A DNA stretch of 64,000 bases from Mesorhizobium japonicum MAFF 303099 (GTDB lineage: Bacteria; Pseudomonadota; Alphaproteobacteria; Rhizobiales; Rhizobiaceae). Shown here one piece after another: positions 17,333-28,038 of the stretch. Position 1 is the first letter of the stretch. The number at the start of each line of letters is the position of its first letter. The position numbers were made by a program, and so were the translations under genes. The notes beneath the pieces were generated by a model. That model searched no databases. It was not told the DNA's origin and worked only from the letters and a program-made list of their open reading frames with translations. The stretch spans positions 1 through 64,000 of the forward strand of contig NC_002678.2 in the NCBI RefSeq assembly GCF_000009625.1, written 5' to 3'.

Positions 17333-18601
17333 ATGAATATGCACACACAACCGCAGCGGACACCGGCTGAAACAGCGTTGATCGACGCGTTCGGCGACCG
17401 GCTGTCGCTGCTGCCGGGTGACGGCGCGGTGATGCTGAAGCGCGACGACGCGATCGAGGCGATCAAGCACGGCCTGCCGACCCGGCGCGTCGAATCCTGG
17501 CATTACACGGACCTGCGCCGGCTGTTGAGCGTGGTGCCGGACTTCGACCCCGCCGCCATGGCCAAGGCCATCGCGCCGATCGTCGAAGGCTCCGCCGTTC
17601 TCCCGGTCCTGAACGGCAAGTCCGACGCCAAGGTGCCGGCGCTTGACGGTGTCACCGTGCAAAGCCTGTCGGAAAAGCTGATTGATGGCAGCATCGCGCC
17701 GGGCCTCGATTCCTATGGCAGCGACGATGCGATCGGCGCGCTGAACACCGCCTTCGTTGCCGATGGTTATTTTGTCGACATCGCCGACGGCACGGAACTC
17801 GAAAAGCCGATCGAACTGCAGAATGTGCAGGCCGGCGGCCAGACCCATGTGCGCTTGGCCGTTCGCGTCGGCGCCGGCGCCAAGGCCGTCATCGTCGAGC
17901 GTCAGGCGGGTGATGGCGCCGCGCTGGTCAGTTCGGTCAGCCAGCTGGTGCTTGGCGAGGACGCCGAGGTGACGTGGCTGATCGTCCAGGAGCAGCCGGA
18001 CACGGCGACGCATCTGGCGCAGTTCAAGGCCCATATCGGCAAGAACGCGAAGCTGACGCTGTTCGTGATGAACGCCGGCGGCAAGCTTGTGCGCCAGGAG
18101 GTCATGGTCAAGACGACTGGCGAAGGCGCCGATTTCAAGCTGCGCGGCATCAACCTTCTGGCCGGCGATACCCATAGCGACGTGACGATGGTGCTCGACC
18201 ACGCCGTGCCGCACACGACCTCGACCGAGGTCATCCGCAACGTGGTGACGGGCAAGGCGCGCGGCGTCTTCCAGGGTCGTATCAACGTCCACCAATATGC
18301 GCAGAAGACCAACGCCAAGATGGCCTGCAACACGCTGCTGTTGTCGGACGATGGCGAGTTCTCGACCAAGCCGGAGCTCGAAATCTTCGCCGACGACGTT
18401 GTCTGCGGCCACGGCGCGACGGTGACCGAGATCGACCACGACCATCTGTTCTACCTGATGGCGCGCGGTGTCGACGAGAAGTCGGCCCGTGGTCTGCTGG
18501 TCAAGGCCTTCGTGGCCGAGGTGATCGAGGAACTGGACGACGAGACGATCGTCGAGGCGCTGGAAGCGAGACTCGACGAATGGTTTGTGACGCATGGGTG
18601 A
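17333..18601 (+). CDS. sufD: Fe-S cluster assembly protein SufD
   Basis: SufD is the partner of SufB in the scaffold complex. This 422-residue protein has the N-terminal ESWHYTDLRRL segment and the beta-helix core with MACNTLLLSDDGEFSTKPELEIFADDVVCGHGATV, the conserved SufD histidine region. ATG 17333 (MNMHTQ) is preferred because AAGGTC lies at Shine-Dalgarno distance; ATG 17309, one base after sufC, is the alternative and adds eight residues. A hairpin-rich 111-base gap follows before sufS. Confidence 0.95.
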   Translation: MNMHTQPQRTPAETALIDAFGDRLSLLPGDGAVMLKRDDAIEAIKHGLPTRRVESWHYTDLRRLLSVVPDFDPAAMAKAIAPIVEGSAVLPVLNGKSDAKVPALDGVTVQSLSEKLIDGSIAPGLDSYGSDDAIGALNTAFVADGYFVDIADGTELEKPIELQNVQAGGQTHVRLAVRVGAGAKAVIVERQAGDGAALVSSVSQLVLGEDAEVTWLIVQEQPDTATHLAQFKAHIGKNAKLTLFVMNAGGKLVRQEVMVKTTGEGADFKLRGINLLAGDTHSDVTMVLDHAVPHTTSTEVIRNVVTGKARGVFQGRINVHQYAQKTNAKMACNTLLLSDDGEFSTKPELEIFADDVVCGHGATVTEIDHDHLFYLMARGVDEKSARGLLVKAFVAEVIEELDDETIVEALEARLDEWFVTHG

Positions 18602-18607
18602 GGAGCG

Positions 18608-18646
18608 GTCGGCGTAGCCGACAAAAAGCCAACGATTTGGCTTTTT
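18608..18646 (+). repeat. Tandem hairpins between sufD and sufS
   Basis: Two perfect hairpins sit back to back: GTCGGC-gta-GCCGAC (18608-18622) and a 10-base stem AAAAAGCCAA / TTGGCTTTTT (18623-18646) with a CGAT loop. A third imperfect GCCC...GGGC pairing follows at about 18659-18680. The second hairpin ends in five T and looks like a weak intrinsic terminator or processing site inside the operon, or a mobile palindromic unit. Confidence 0.55.
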
Positions 18647-18712
18647 GAGCGACGAACGCCCGGAGCCATAGCGAAGGGCCGGCTGACGCGGCCGGGTATC
18701 GAAAGACAGACG

Positions 18713-19954
18713 ATGGACCAGAAAGTCGAAACCACCCCCTACGACGTCGAGGCGATCCGCCGCGACTTCCCGATCCTGTCGCGCGAAGTCTATGGCAAGC
18801 CGTTGGTCTATCTCGACAATGGGGCGTCGGCGCAGAAGCCGCAGGTGGTGCTGGACACGATCCAGCATGCCTATTCCCAGGAATACGCCAACGTCCATCG
18901 CGGCCTGCATTTCCTGTCCAACGCAGCGACCGACGCCTATGAAAAGGCGCGCGAGACGGTGCGCCGTTTCCTCAATGCACCAAGCACCGACAACATCGTC
19001 TTCACCTCGAACACGACCTCGGCGATCAACACCGTGGCCTATGGCTATGGCATGCCCAATATCGGCGAGGGCGACGAGATCGTGCTGTCGATCATGGAGC
19101 ACCACTCCAACATCGTTCCCTGGCATTTCATCCGCGAGCGGCAGGGCGCCAAACTGGTCTGGGTGCCCGTTGACGATCTCGGCGTCTTCCACATCGAGGA
19201 GTTCGAGAAGCGGCTGACCAACCGCACCAAGCTGGTCGCCATCACGCAGATGTCGAATGCGCTGGGCACGGTGACGCCGATCAAGGAAATCGTGCGCATC
19301 GCACATGCGCGCGGCATTCCCGTGCTGGTCGACGGCAGCCAGAGCGCCGTGCATATGCCGATCGACGTGCAGGATCTCGACTGCGACTTCTTCGTCTTTA
19401 CCGGCCACAAGGTGTACGGTCCCTCGGGCATCGGCGTGCTCTACGGCAAGAAGGATATTCTTGCGGGCATGCGCCCCTTCATGGGCGGCGGCGAGATGAT
19501 CGAGGAGGTGACGGAAGACATCGTCACCTACAATGAGCCGCCGCATCGCTTCGAGGCCGGCACGCCGCCGATCGTCCAGGCGATCGGGCTGGGTGCCGCT
19601 CTCGATTACATGGAAAAGATCGGCCGCGAGCGCATCGCGGCGCACGAGGAAGACCTCAAGACCTACGCGCATGAACGGCTGCGCGCGATCAACTCGCTGC
19701 GCATCTTCGGCGATGCGCCCGGCAAGGGCGCCATCATTTCCTTTGAACTGCAAGGCATTCATGCCCATGACGTGTCGATGGTGATAGACAGGCAGGGCGT
19801 GGCAGTGCGGGCCGGCACCCATTGTGCCCAGCCGCTGTTGAAACGCTTTGGTGTAACCTCCACATGCAGGGCATCGTTCGGCATGTATAATACCAGGGCC
19901 GAAGTCGACGCTTTGGCCGAGGCGCTTGAAAAAGCGCGAAAGTTCTTTGGGTGA
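18713..19954 (+). CDS. sufS: Cysteine desulfurase SufS
   Basis: This PLP-dependent group II cysteine desulfurase supplies persulfide to SufBCD, usually through SufE. It has 413 residues. The visible signatures are PLVYLDNGASAQKP (about 27), EHHSNIVPWHF (about 127), the PLP lysine in FTGHKVYGPSGIGVLYG (about 232) and the catalytic cysteine in RAGTHCAQPLL (about 370). It is the second desulfurase of this operon; its stop overlaps the sufT start by one base (TGATG). Confidence 0.97.
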   Translation: MDQKVETTPYDVEAIRRDFPILSREVYGKPLVYLDNGASAQKPQVVLDTIQHAYSQEYANVHRGLHFLSNAATDAYEKARETVRRFLNAPSTDNIVFTSNTTSAINTVAYGYGMPNIGEGDEIVLSIMEHHSNIVPWHFIRERQGAKLVWVPVDDLGVFHIEEFEKRLTNRTKLVAITQMSNALGTVTPIKEIVRIAHARGIPVLVDGSQSAVHMPIDVQDLDCDFFVFTGHKVYGPSGIGVLYGKKDILAGMRPFMGGGEMIEEVTEDIVTYNEPPHRFEAGTPPIVQAIGLGAALDYMEKIGRERIAAHEEDLKTYAHERLRAINSLRIFGDAPGKGAIISFELQGIHAHDVSMVIDRQGVAVRAGTHCAQPLLKRFGVTSTCRASFGMYNTRAEVDALAEALEKARKFFG

Positions 19955-20355
19955 TGACGACCATGGACGATGTGAGCGCAACCGCAGAGACCGCGCCGGA
20001 AACGGCTGCAAATGGCATCGTATCGGCCTCGGCCATTCCCGCTGACGAACTGGCGCGGCTGACCGACGACATCGTCTCGGCGCTGAAGACGGTCTACGAC
20101 CCGGAAATTCCGGCCGATATCTACGAGCTCGGCCTCGTCTACAAGATCGACATCGAGGACGACCGCTCTGTCAAGATCGACATGACCCTGACTGCGCCGG
20201 GTTGCCCCGTCGCCGGCGAAATGCCGGGCTGGGTGGAAAACGCTGTCGGCGCCGTCGAAGGCGTGTCCGGCGTCGAGGTCAACATGACCTTCGACCCGCC
20301 CTGGTCGCCCGACCGCATGTCCGAAGAGGCTCAGGTGGCGGTAGGCTGGTACTAG
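19954..20355 (+). CDS. sufT: SufT / MIP18-family (DUF59) Fe-S maturation protein
   Basis: This 133-residue cytoplasmic protein has the DUF59 core with the conserved VYDPEIPADIYELGLVYKI and TAPGCPVAGEMP, the motif carrying the reactive cysteine. SufT-type proteins assist Fe-S maturation under high demand. A low-complexity Ala/Thr-rich N-terminus of about 30 residues precedes the domain. The start overlaps the sufS stop, so translation is coupled. Confidence 0.92.
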   Translation: MTTMDDVSATAETAPETAANGIVSASAIPADELARLTDDIVSALKTVYDPEIPADIYELGLVYKIDIEDDRSVKIDMTLTAPGCPVAGEMPGWVENAVGAVEGVSGVEVNMTFDPPWSPDRMSEEAQVAVGWY

Positions 20356-20457
20356 CGTCGAGCCTGGTGCACTTGCGCCAGGGGTAAAACTTCACCATTT
20401 TAGGTGAGGAATCATTCGGCAGGCCTTGAACCTGCATGGAATGGAGAAGGAAAGAGA

Positions 20458-20838
20458 ATGGGACGCTTTGCCGTCATCACGATGACCGAAAAGGCCGCCG
20501 ACCGGGTGCGCGAGATCGTCGCCACCCGCGAAAATGCGCATGGCATTCGCCTCGGCATCAAGAAGGGCGGCTGCGCCGGCATGGAATACACGGTCGATCT
20601 GGTGACCGAACCCAACACCAAGGATGACCATATCGAGCGCGATGGCGCGCACGTTTATGTGGCGCCTGAAGCCGCGCTTTTCCTGTTCGGCACCGAGATG
20701 GATTTCGAACAGACCACCCTGCGCACCGGCTTCACCTTCCACAACCCGAACCAGAGTTCGGCCTGCGGCTGCGGCGAGTCCGTCGAACTGAAGCCGGCCG
20801 ACCTCAAGGCGCTCGCTGAAGCACGCGCCTCGGCCTGA
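20458..20838 (+). CDS. sufA: Fe-S cluster carrier, SufA/IscA (HesB) family
   Basis: This 126-residue A-type carrier transfers Fe-S clusters to apo-proteins. The three ligand cysteines are visible: KKGGCAGMEY (about 39) and the C-terminal SACGCGES (about 104). The start MGRFAVITMTEKAADRV is supported by the upstream GGAGAAGGAAAG. It closes the suf operon, about 100 bases after sufT. Confidence 0.94.
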   Translation: MGRFAVITMTEKAADRVREIVATRENAHGIRLGIKKGGCAGMEYTVDLVTEPNTKDDHIERDGAHVYVAPEAALFLFGTEMDFEQTTLRTGFTFHNPNQSSACGCGESVELKPADLKALAEARASA

Positions 20839-20874
20839 GGCTCTCCCTTCGCCCCGTGAACGGGGCGACGAACG

Positions 20875-21372
20875 CTAGTCCACCCACATGCCCGTCAGCT
20901 TGTGCCAGTCGGCGATGGATTCCTCCGGGTAGACGTCGAACGTCTTGTCGCCCTTGCCGATCACGGGTTCGACCCAGTTGGCCTTGTATTTCAGCATCAG
21001 ATGCACCCGGCTCGGCGGCTTCGGCAGGTCGCTGTCGATTGCCGAGGCGAAGGGGTGCACCAACTCCGGCCAGGTCGGGTCGTAAAGCCAGAGCGCCGAC
21101 CCGCATTTGCGGCAGAAATTGCGCTCGCCCGTCGAGACCTCGCAATGCGGATGCTCGTCGTCCTCGATCTCGGCACGGTATACGCCAAGGCTCCTCTTGC
21201 CCCTGATGTTCAGCGTCTCATAGGCGGCGCCGAGATTGATGGCGAACCCGCCGCCGCCCTGCTGCTTGCGGCAGATCGAGCAGTAGCACAGCATGAACGG
21301 TACGGGCGTGTGGCTCTCCACCTCGAAACGCACGGCGTTGCAGCGGCAGGACCCCTTGAGCAGAAGCGGCAT
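20875..21372 (-). CDS. GFA family (glutathione-dependent formaldehyde-activating enzyme-like) protein
   Basis: This 165-residue zinc-binding protein of the GFA/CENP-V fold has all metal ligands: KGSCRCNAVRF (residues 8-18), CYCSICRK (about 29-36) and FCRKCGSALW (about 87-96). Founder enzymes add glutathione to formaldehyde, but most relatives have unknown activity and substrate cannot be assigned. It converges on sufA and diverges from a TfoX-like gene. Confidence 0.9.
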   Translation of the reverse strand: MPLLLKGSCRCNAVRFEVESHTPVPFMLCYCSICRKQQGGGGFAINLGAAYETLNIRGKRSLGVYRAEIEDDEHPHCEVSTGERNFCRKCGSALWLYDPTWPELVHPFASAIDSDLPKPPSRVHLMLKYKANWVEPVIGKGDKTFDVYPEESIADWHKLTGMWVD

Positions 21373-21461
21373 GACAAAAACTCCGATGGAATGGTCTTAA
21401 CCTGTCAGCATGGTTCTGGTTGCGCGATGACAATGTCAAATGCCGGTGACATGATCGCGGC

Positions 21462-21785
21462 ATGGACAATGAACGCATCGCCGAACTGTTCTCAGGGCTG
21501 GGCCCGGTCAGCATCCGCAGGTTGTTCGGCGGCAAGGGCATCTATTTCGACGGCGTCATCATCGCCATCGTGCTGCGCGGCGAGTTGCTGCTCAAGGCCG
21601 ACGAGCAAAGCGCGCCCGATTTCGAGGCCGAGGGCTGCAAGCAATGGGCCTATACCGGCAAGCGCCACGGCAAGCTGGTCGCCATGCCCTATTGGAGCAT
21701 TCCCGACAGCGCCTTTGACGATCCCGACGAGATGACGGTGTGGGCGCGCCGCGCCTATGAGGCAGGGCGGCGCGCAGGGAAGTGA
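21462..21785 (+). CDS. TfoX N-terminal domain protein
   Basis: This 107-residue protein matches the TfoX/Sxy N-terminal domain by MDNERIAELFSGLGPVSIRRLFGGKGIYFDGVIIAIV and the later YWSIPDSAFDDPDEMTVWARRAYEAGRR. The C-terminal domain of full TfoX competence regulators is absent, as in most alphaproteobacterial stand-alone copies, so a competence role is not implied. It converges on psuG with one base between stops. Confidence 0.88.
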   Translation: MDNERIAELFSGLGPVSIRRLFGGKGIYFDGVIIAIVLRGELLLKADEQSAPDFEAEGCKQWAYTGKRHGKLVAMPYWSIPDSAFDDPDEMTVWARRAYEAGRRAGK

Positions 21786-21786
21786 A

Positions 21787-22704
21787 CTACAGGGCCTTGG
21801 CTATCTCGGCCGCCAGCCGCGCATTGTTTTCGACCAGCGCGATATTAGTCTTGAGGCTGCGGCCGCCGGTCAACTCCAGGATTTTTCCCAGCAGGAACGG
21901 CGTCACCGCCTTGCCGGTCACGTTGAGCGCCTCGGCGGCCTTTTGCGCGGCTTCGATGTAGCCGGCCATCTCCTCAGCCGGGATTTCGTGGTTTTCCGGC
22001 ACCGGATTGGCGACCAGCACGCCGCCGCCGAGCCCCAGCGCGACCCGCGTCCGGAAGAAATGCGCGATCTCTTCGGGCTTATAAAGTGTCAGAGGCGCGC
22101 GGAACGGCGACTGTCGCGACCAGAAGGCCGGCATCGTCTCACAGCCATGGCCGACCACGGGCACGCCGCGCGTCTCCAGCACTTCCAGCGTCTTTTCGAT
22201 GTCGAGGATCGCCTTGGCGCCGGCCGAGACGACGATGACCGGTGTGCGCGCCAATTCGTCGAGATCGGCCGAGATGTCAAAACTCTTCTCGGCGCCCTTG
22301 TGCACGCCGCCAATGCCGCCGGTGGCGAACACCTTTATTCCGACCATTTCAGCCGCGATCATCGTGGCGGCGACGGTCGTGCCGCCGGTGCGTCCTTGCG
22401 CGACGGCGAAGCCGAGGTCGGCGCGCGACAGCTTCATGGCGTCACCGGTCATGGCCAGCGATTCGCGCTCGCCGTCGGAAAGGCCGATCTTGATGCGTCC
22501 ACCGATCACGGCGATCGTCGCCGGCACGGCGCCGCCGTCGCTGATGATCTTCTCGACATTGGCCGCCATGGCGCCATTGTCCGGGTAGGGCATGCCATGG
22601 GTGATGATGGTGCTTTCCAGCGCCACGACAGGGCGCCCGGCGGCCAGGGCTTGCGCCACGGGTGCGTGGATGTCGATGAAGGGGCGTGCGGTTTCGGGGC
22701 TCAT
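21787..22704 (-). CDS. psuG: Pseudouridine-5'-phosphate glycosidase
   Basis: PsuG splits pseudouridine 5'-phosphate into uracil and ribose 5-phosphate. The 305-residue protein shows the family signatures VALESTIITHGMPYPDN (about 27), TTVAATMIAAEMVGIKVFATGGIGGVHKGAE (about 112-142) and VSAGAKAILDIEKTLEVLET, the latter with the catalytic lysine region. It lies 73 bases downstream of a PfkB kinase gene, giving the usual psuK-psuG order. The start is the MSPETARP methionine; upstream in-frame sequence lies in the intergenic gap. Confidence 0.95.
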   Translation of the reverse strand: MSPETARPFIDIHAPVAQALAAGRPVVALESTIITHGMPYPDNGAMAANVEKIISDGGAVPATIAVIGGRIKIGLSDGERESLAMTGDAMKLSRADLGFAVAQGRTGGTTVAATMIAAEMVGIKVFATGGIGGVHKGAEKSFDISADLDELARTPVIVVSAGAKAILDIEKTLEVLETRGVPVVGHGCETMPAFWSRQSPFRAPLTLYKPEEIAHFFRTRVALGLGGGVLVANPVPENHEIPAEEMAGYIEAAQKAAEALNVTGKAVTPFLLGKILELTGGRSLKTNIALVENNARLAAEIAKAL

Positions 22705-22777
22705 CTGGATCTCCAACTCGCGGTGCGGGCGTAGGGGGCACACCCGGCAACACAGCGGTACTATGAATTTGCCGGTC

Positions 22778-23722
22778 TCATGCCACTTCCTGCGCGTTCG
22801 GCACAAGAGCCAGCACTTCGGCGAAGCTCGCTGCGGTGAAATCGGGGATGGCGTCGGCGCTTTCGATGGCCAGCGTCGCCGCCGCAATGCCTTCGCGCAA
22901 GGCCTGGCGCAGGGGCAGGCCGTGCAGCAGGGCTGCCACCGTCGCACCCGCCAGCGCGTCGCCGGCGCCGGTGACGTTGGCGACTTTTCTGGGGGCAGGT
23001 GGTTGGATCGAAAAAGCGCCCGCTTCGTCGAAACCCAGCACCGGCGCGCTGCCTGCCGTCACGACGCCGCTGGTGAGGCCGCTGCATCTCAAGCCGTCGA
23101 TGACATCTCGCTCGGCGGCATTGGCGTTGACGCCGGCCAGCGCGACGGCCTCGCGGCGGTTCATGAAGACCAGCGCCAGCGCGCCGAGCACCGGTATCAG
23201 CCGCACCACCTTGGCCGGTGAAATGGCAATGGCATAGACCGGCTTGCCGGCGGCAAGCGAAACCAGCCGCTCCAGTGCCGCCGACGGCAGATTGGCGTCG
23301 CACAGTATGGCATCGGCGGCGGCGATCGCCTCGCGGACCTTGGAGCGCCGCATCTGCTTGGGGAACGCCAGATCGTACAGCGCCATGTCGGCGAAGCCGA
23401 CGATCAGCTCGCCCTCGCGATCGATCAGCGCCGTATAACTCGGCGTCGTGCGGTCGAGGAAGACCGCCGACAGGTCGGCAATGCCGGCTTGCGCGATAGC
23501 CCTCGAAATGGTGTCCGCCCCGGCATCGCCGCCGCGCATCGACATCAGCGAGCCCGATACGCCGCGCCGCACCGTGCTGCGCAGCGCGTTGAACACGCCG
23601 CCGCCGACATCCTCGCGCATCGTGCCGGGATTGGACGCGGCCGGCACGTAGGCGCCGGACACCTGGCCACGCCGGTCTATATGGGCGCCGCCCACGGCCA
23701 GTATCTCTATGGATTTCACCAT
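22778..23722 (-). CDS. psuK: PfkB-family kinase, probable pseudouridine kinase
   Basis: This 314-residue ribokinase-fold enzyme should phosphorylate pseudouridine to the substrate of the adjacent PsuG. Visible features are the N-terminal ILAVGGAHIDRRG, the substrate lid GGGVFNALR, and the ATP/anion-hole signature NVTGAGDALAGATVAAL (about 247-263) with the catalytic Asp. Specificity is inferred from the neighbour and family. The MVKSIEIL methionine is taken as start because the longer TTG-initiated frame adds only cysteine-rich spacer. Confidence 0.9.
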   Translation of the reverse strand: MVKSIEILAVGGAHIDRRGQVSGAYVPAASNPGTMREDVGGGVFNALRSTVRRGVSGSLMSMRGGDAGADTISRAIAQAGIADLSAVFLDRTTPSYTALIDREGELIVGFADMALYDLAFPKQMRRSKVREAIAAADAILCDANLPSAALERLVSLAAGKPVYAIAISPAKVVRLIPVLGALALVFMNRREAVALAGVNANAAERDVIDGLRCSGLTSGVVTAGSAPVLGFDEAGAFSIQPPAPRKVANVTGAGDALAGATVAALLHGLPLRQALREGIAAATLAIESADAIPDFTAASFAEVLALVPNAQEVA

Positions 23723-23864
23723 GCCGGCGATATGCCCTTTGTTATTGCAACTGCACAAGCGCTACACTGCGTCGTAGACCTTCGCCAGCAAGATGGCGAT
23801 TCGGCGGGTCGATACAATCGAGCAGTCTGGCCCAATGCGGGGTGTATTCCTGTTCGATCTCTTG

Positions 23865-23945
23865 GTACGAAAAAAGAACAAATCCGGATATCGATTGTTT
23901 TTCAGATATTTGATCCCTCTTGCCAAACGAGAACAAAAAAGGTAC
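23865..23945 (+). promoter_or_regulatory. Candidate LexA operators upstream of recA
   Basis: GTAC-N7-GAAC (23865-23879) and GAAC-N7-GTAC (23931-23945) each differ by one half-site base from the alphaproteobacterial LexA consensus GAAC-N7-GAAC. TTG-N11-CAA (23920-23936), a form reported for the Rhizobium etli recA operator, overlaps the second. The sites lie 59-140 bases before the recA start in an unusually A-rich stretch. Confidence 0.55.
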
Positions 23946-24003
23946 AAAATGACAGGGATTACGGATTGTCCGGCCTTCATTGACGACCAAGGGGTGATGT
24001 ATC

Positions 24004-25101
<1,098 letters not shown>

Positions 25102-25177
25102 GCCGCGGACAGAGTTCGGCCATAAAGTCGGTCTATGACCTGATGCTTAAGTAATCGAGTTCTTTAGTACCGCGTCC

Positions 25178-25214
25178 AAAACCGCCGGCCTTCGCGCCGG
25201 CGGTTTTCGTTTTT
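25178..25214 (+). terminator. Rho-independent terminator of recA
   Basis: A perfect 12-base stem (25178-25189 with 25196-25207), AAAACCGCCGGC / GCCGGCGGTTTT, has a six-base loop and is followed by CGTTTTT. Confidence 0.88.
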
Positions 25215-25320
25215 GGCGGACCAATAGACTCCCCGGATTGGCCCAGTTCCGTGTTTCTGGACAGGCTGGGGCGTGCCCGCTAAAAGGCCAAGTCTATTTC
25301 TGCAAACCAGAGACCAGTTT

Positions 25321-25343
25321 CCGCCGGCCGCGCCGGCGGTTTT
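25321..25343 (+). terminator. Second terminator-like hairpin directly before alaS
   Basis: CCGCCGGC (25321-25328) pairs perfectly with GCCGGCGG (25332-25339), followed by TTTT and CGCGAAAAGG, which carries the alaS ribosome binding site. The stem repeats the core of the recA terminator about 130 bases upstream. It lies only 18 bases from the alaS start, so it could act as an attenuator or as protein-binding dyad. Confidence 0.55.
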
Positions 25344-25361
25344 CGCGAAAAGGCAGCAGTC

Positions 25362-28028
25362 ATGAGTGGCGTGAACGAGATACGGTCGACATTTCTCGAC
25401 TATTTCCGCAAGGAGGGCCACGAGGTCGTGGCCTCGAGCCCGCTCGTACCGCGCAACGATCCGACATTGATGTTCACCAATGCTGGCATGGTGCAGTTCA
25501 AGAACGTCTTCACCGGTCTGGAGAAGCGGTCCTATTCGCGCGCCACCACCGCCCAGAAGAGCGTTCGCGCCGGCGGCAAGCACAACGACCTCGACAATGT
25601 CGGCTACACCGCGCGCCACCTGACCTTCTTCGAGATGCTCGGCAATTTCTCCTTTGGCGACTATTTCAAGGAGCGCGCCATCGAGCTTGCCTGGAACCTG
25701 ATCACCAAGGAGTTCGGGCTGAAGAAGGACAAGCTGCTGGTCACCGTCTATCACACGGACGATGAGGCGGCCGGCTTCTGGAAGAAGATCGCCGGCTTCT
25801 CGGACGATCGCATCATCCGCATCGCGACCTCGGACAATTTCTGGGCAATGGGCGACACCGGTCCCTGCGGACCGTGCTCGGAAATCTTCATCGATCGCGG
25901 CGAGCACGTCTGGGGCGGGCCTCCCGGCAGCCCCGAAGAGGATGGCGACCGCTTCCTCGAATTCTGGAACCTGGTGTTCATGCAGTATGAACAGGTGACG
26001 AAGGAGGAGCGCATCGACCTGCCGCGCCCGTCGATCGACACCGGCATGGGCCTGGAGCGCATGGCCTCCATCCTGCAAGGTGTGGAAAGCGTATTCGAGA
26101 CTGACCTGTTCCGTCACCTGATCGATGCGGCGTCCTCCGCGCTCGGCCGCGCTCCCGATGCGGAAACGGTGGCGTCCTATCGCGTCATCGCCGACCATTT
26201 GCGCTCGTCCTCCTTCCTGGTCGCCGACGGTGTCTTGCCGTCGAACGAAGGCCGCGGCTATGTACTGCGCCGCATCATGCGCCGCGCCATGCGCCACGCG
26301 CAGCTGCTCGGCGCGAACGAGCCGCTGATGTGGAAGCTGGTGCCGGCGCTGGTGCGCGAGATGGGCCAGGCCTATCCCGAGCTGCTGCGCGGCGAACAGC
26401 TGGTCACCGAGACGCTGAAGCTCGAGGAAACGCGCTTCCGCAAGACTTTGGTGCGCGGCCTCGGCCTGCTTTCGGAGGCGACGGAAACGCTGCATGCCGG
26501 CGACATGCTGGACGGCGAGACGGCCTTCAAGCTCTACGACACTTACGGCTTCCCGCTCGACCTGACGCAGGACGCGCTGCGCCAGCGCAACATCTCGGTC
26601 GATCTGGCCGGCTTCACCAACGCAATGGAGCAGCAGAAGGCCGAGGCGCGCAAGCATTGGACCGGGTCCGGCGAGGCCGCCACCGAGACGGTGTGGTTTT
26701 CCGTGCGCGAACAGACGGGCGCTACCGAATTCCTCGGTTACGAGACCGAGCAGGCAGAAGGTCTGATCCAGGCGCTGGTCAAGGACGGCAAGACCGTCGA
26801 CAGCGCCGGCAAGGGCGACGCCGTTGCGGTGGTCGTCAACCAGACGCCGTTCTACGGCGAGTCCGGCGGTCAGATGGGCGACACCGGCATCATCTCGGGC
26901 GAGGGGTTCTCGATCGAGATCTCCGACACGCAGAAGAAGGCCGACGGGCTGTTCGTGCATCTGGGCAAAGTGGCGAGCGGCACGGTCAAGACCGGTGCTG
27001 CCGTCGAGCTTAAGGTCGACCATGCGCGCCGCACCAGGCTGCGTGCCAATCATTCCGCCACGCACCTGATCCATGAGGCGCTGCGCGAGGTGCTGGGCAC
27101 CCATGTCGCGCAGAAGGGCTCGCTGGTCGCGCCGGAGCGTCTGCGTTTCGACATCTCACACAACAAGCCGATCTCGGCCGAGGAGCTCGAAGAGGTCGAG
27201 CGCATGGCCAACGAAATCGTCGTGCAGAACAGCCCGGTGACCACGCGCCTGATGTCGGTCGATGACGCCATTGCCGAGGGCGCCATGGCGCTGTTCGGCG
27301 AGAAATACGGCGACGAGGTGCGCGTCGTGTCGATGGGCACGGGGCTGCATGGCGCCAAGGCCAACCGGCCCTATTCGGTCGAACTCTGCGGCGGCACGCA
27401 TGTCAGGGCGACCGGCGATATCGGCCTGGTCCGCGTCGTCTCCGACAGCGCGGTCGCCGCTGGCGTACGCCGTATCGAGGCGCTGACCGGCGAGGCGGCC
27501 AGAAAACATCTCGACGAGCAGGACCGGCGCCTGAAGGCGGCGGCGGCCACGCTGAAAATCTCGCCCGCCGACGTGCCGGCCCGCGTCGAGGCTTTGCTCG
27601 AAGAGCGCAAGAAGCTCGAGAAGGACCTGACCGAAGCGCGCAAGAAACTGGCACTGGGCGGCGGGGCCGCAGCGGGCGCGCCCTCGGAAAACGAGACGGT
27701 CGCGGGCGTCGGCTTCCTCGGCAAGGCGGTCTCCGGCGTCTCGCCGAAGGATCTGAAGCCGCTGGCCGATGCCGGCAAGAGCTCGCTCGGCTCCGGCGTC
27801 GTCGTCTTCGTCGGCGCCGATGAAGACAACAAGGCGAGCGTCGTCGTCGCCGTCACCGACGACCTCGTCGGCCGCTTCAGCGCCGTCGATCTGGTGCGCG
27901 TCGCCTCCGCCGCCTTGGGCGGGCAGGGCGGTGGCGGGCGGCCCGACATGGCCCAGGCCGGCGGCCCGGATGCCTCGAAGGCCAATGATGCGATCGCGGC
28001 TGTGAAGGCGGCGCTCGAAGCCGCCTGA
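25362..28028 (+). CDS. alaS: Alanine--tRNA ligase
   Basis: This class II synthetase charges tRNA-Ala and edits mischarged Ser/Gly. The 888-residue length is typical. Visible elements are the N-terminal [13 protein letters not shown] and [19 protein letters not shown] (motif 1 region), the tRNA G3:U70 recognition region, the editing-domain zinc motif [15 protein letters not shown] (about 563) with the later [13 protein letters not shown] (about 674), and a C-terminal coiled coil plus glycine-rich C-Ala domain ending in ALEAA. It has its own leader with a terminator-like hairpin 18 bases upstream. Confidence 0.97.
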   Translation: MSGVNEIRSTFLDYFRKEGHEVVASSPLVPRNDPTLMFTNAGMVQFKNVFTGLEKRSYSRATTAQKSVRAGGKHNDLDNVGYTARHLTFFEMLGNFSFGDYFKERAIELAWNLITKEFGLKKDKLLVTVYHTDDEAAGFWKKIAGFSDDRIIRIATSDNFWAMGDTGPCGPCSEIFIDRGEHVWGGPPGSPEEDGDRFLEFWNLVFMQYEQVTKEERIDLPRPSIDTGMGLERMASILQGVESVFETDLFRHLIDAASSALGRAPDAETVASYRVIADHLRSSSFLVADGVLPSNEGRGYVLRRIMRRAMRHAQLLGANEPLMWKLVPALVREMGQAYPELLRGEQLVTETLKLEETRFRKTLVRGLGLLSEATETLHAGDMLDGETAFKLYDTYGFPLDLTQDALRQRNISVDLAGFTNAMEQQKAEARKHWTGSGEAATETVWFSVREQTGATEFLGYETEQAEGLIQALVKDGKTVDSAGKGDAVAVVVNQTPFYGESGGQMGDTGIISGEGFSIEISDTQKKADGLFVHLGKVASGTVKTGAAVELKVDHARRTRLRANHSATHLIHEALREVLGTHVAQKGSLVAPERLRFDISHNKPISAEELEEVERMANEIVVQNSPVTTRLMSVDDAIAEGAMALFGEKYGDEVRVVSMGTGLHGAKANRPYSVELCGGTHVRATGDIGLVRVVSDSAVAAGVRRIEALTGEAARKHLDEQDRRLKAAAATLKISPADVPARVEALLEERKKLEKDLTEARKKLALGGGAAAGAPSENETVAGVGFLGKAVSGVSPKDLKPLADAGKSSLGSGVVVFVGADEDNKASVVVAVTDDLVGRFSAVDLVRVASAALGGQGGGGRPDMAQAGGPDASKANDAIAAVKAALEAA

Positions 28029-28038
28029 AAGCCATGAC

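Noticed and set aside
17231..20011. A 926-codon open frame on the minus strand.
   Set aside because: It lies antisense to sufC, sufD and sufS and is an artefact of GC-rich codon bias; Arg/His/Asp-rich translation and no start signal.
25164..27104. A 646-codon minus-strand open frame.
   Set aside because: It is antisense to alaS, with low-complexity composition and no ribosome binding site.
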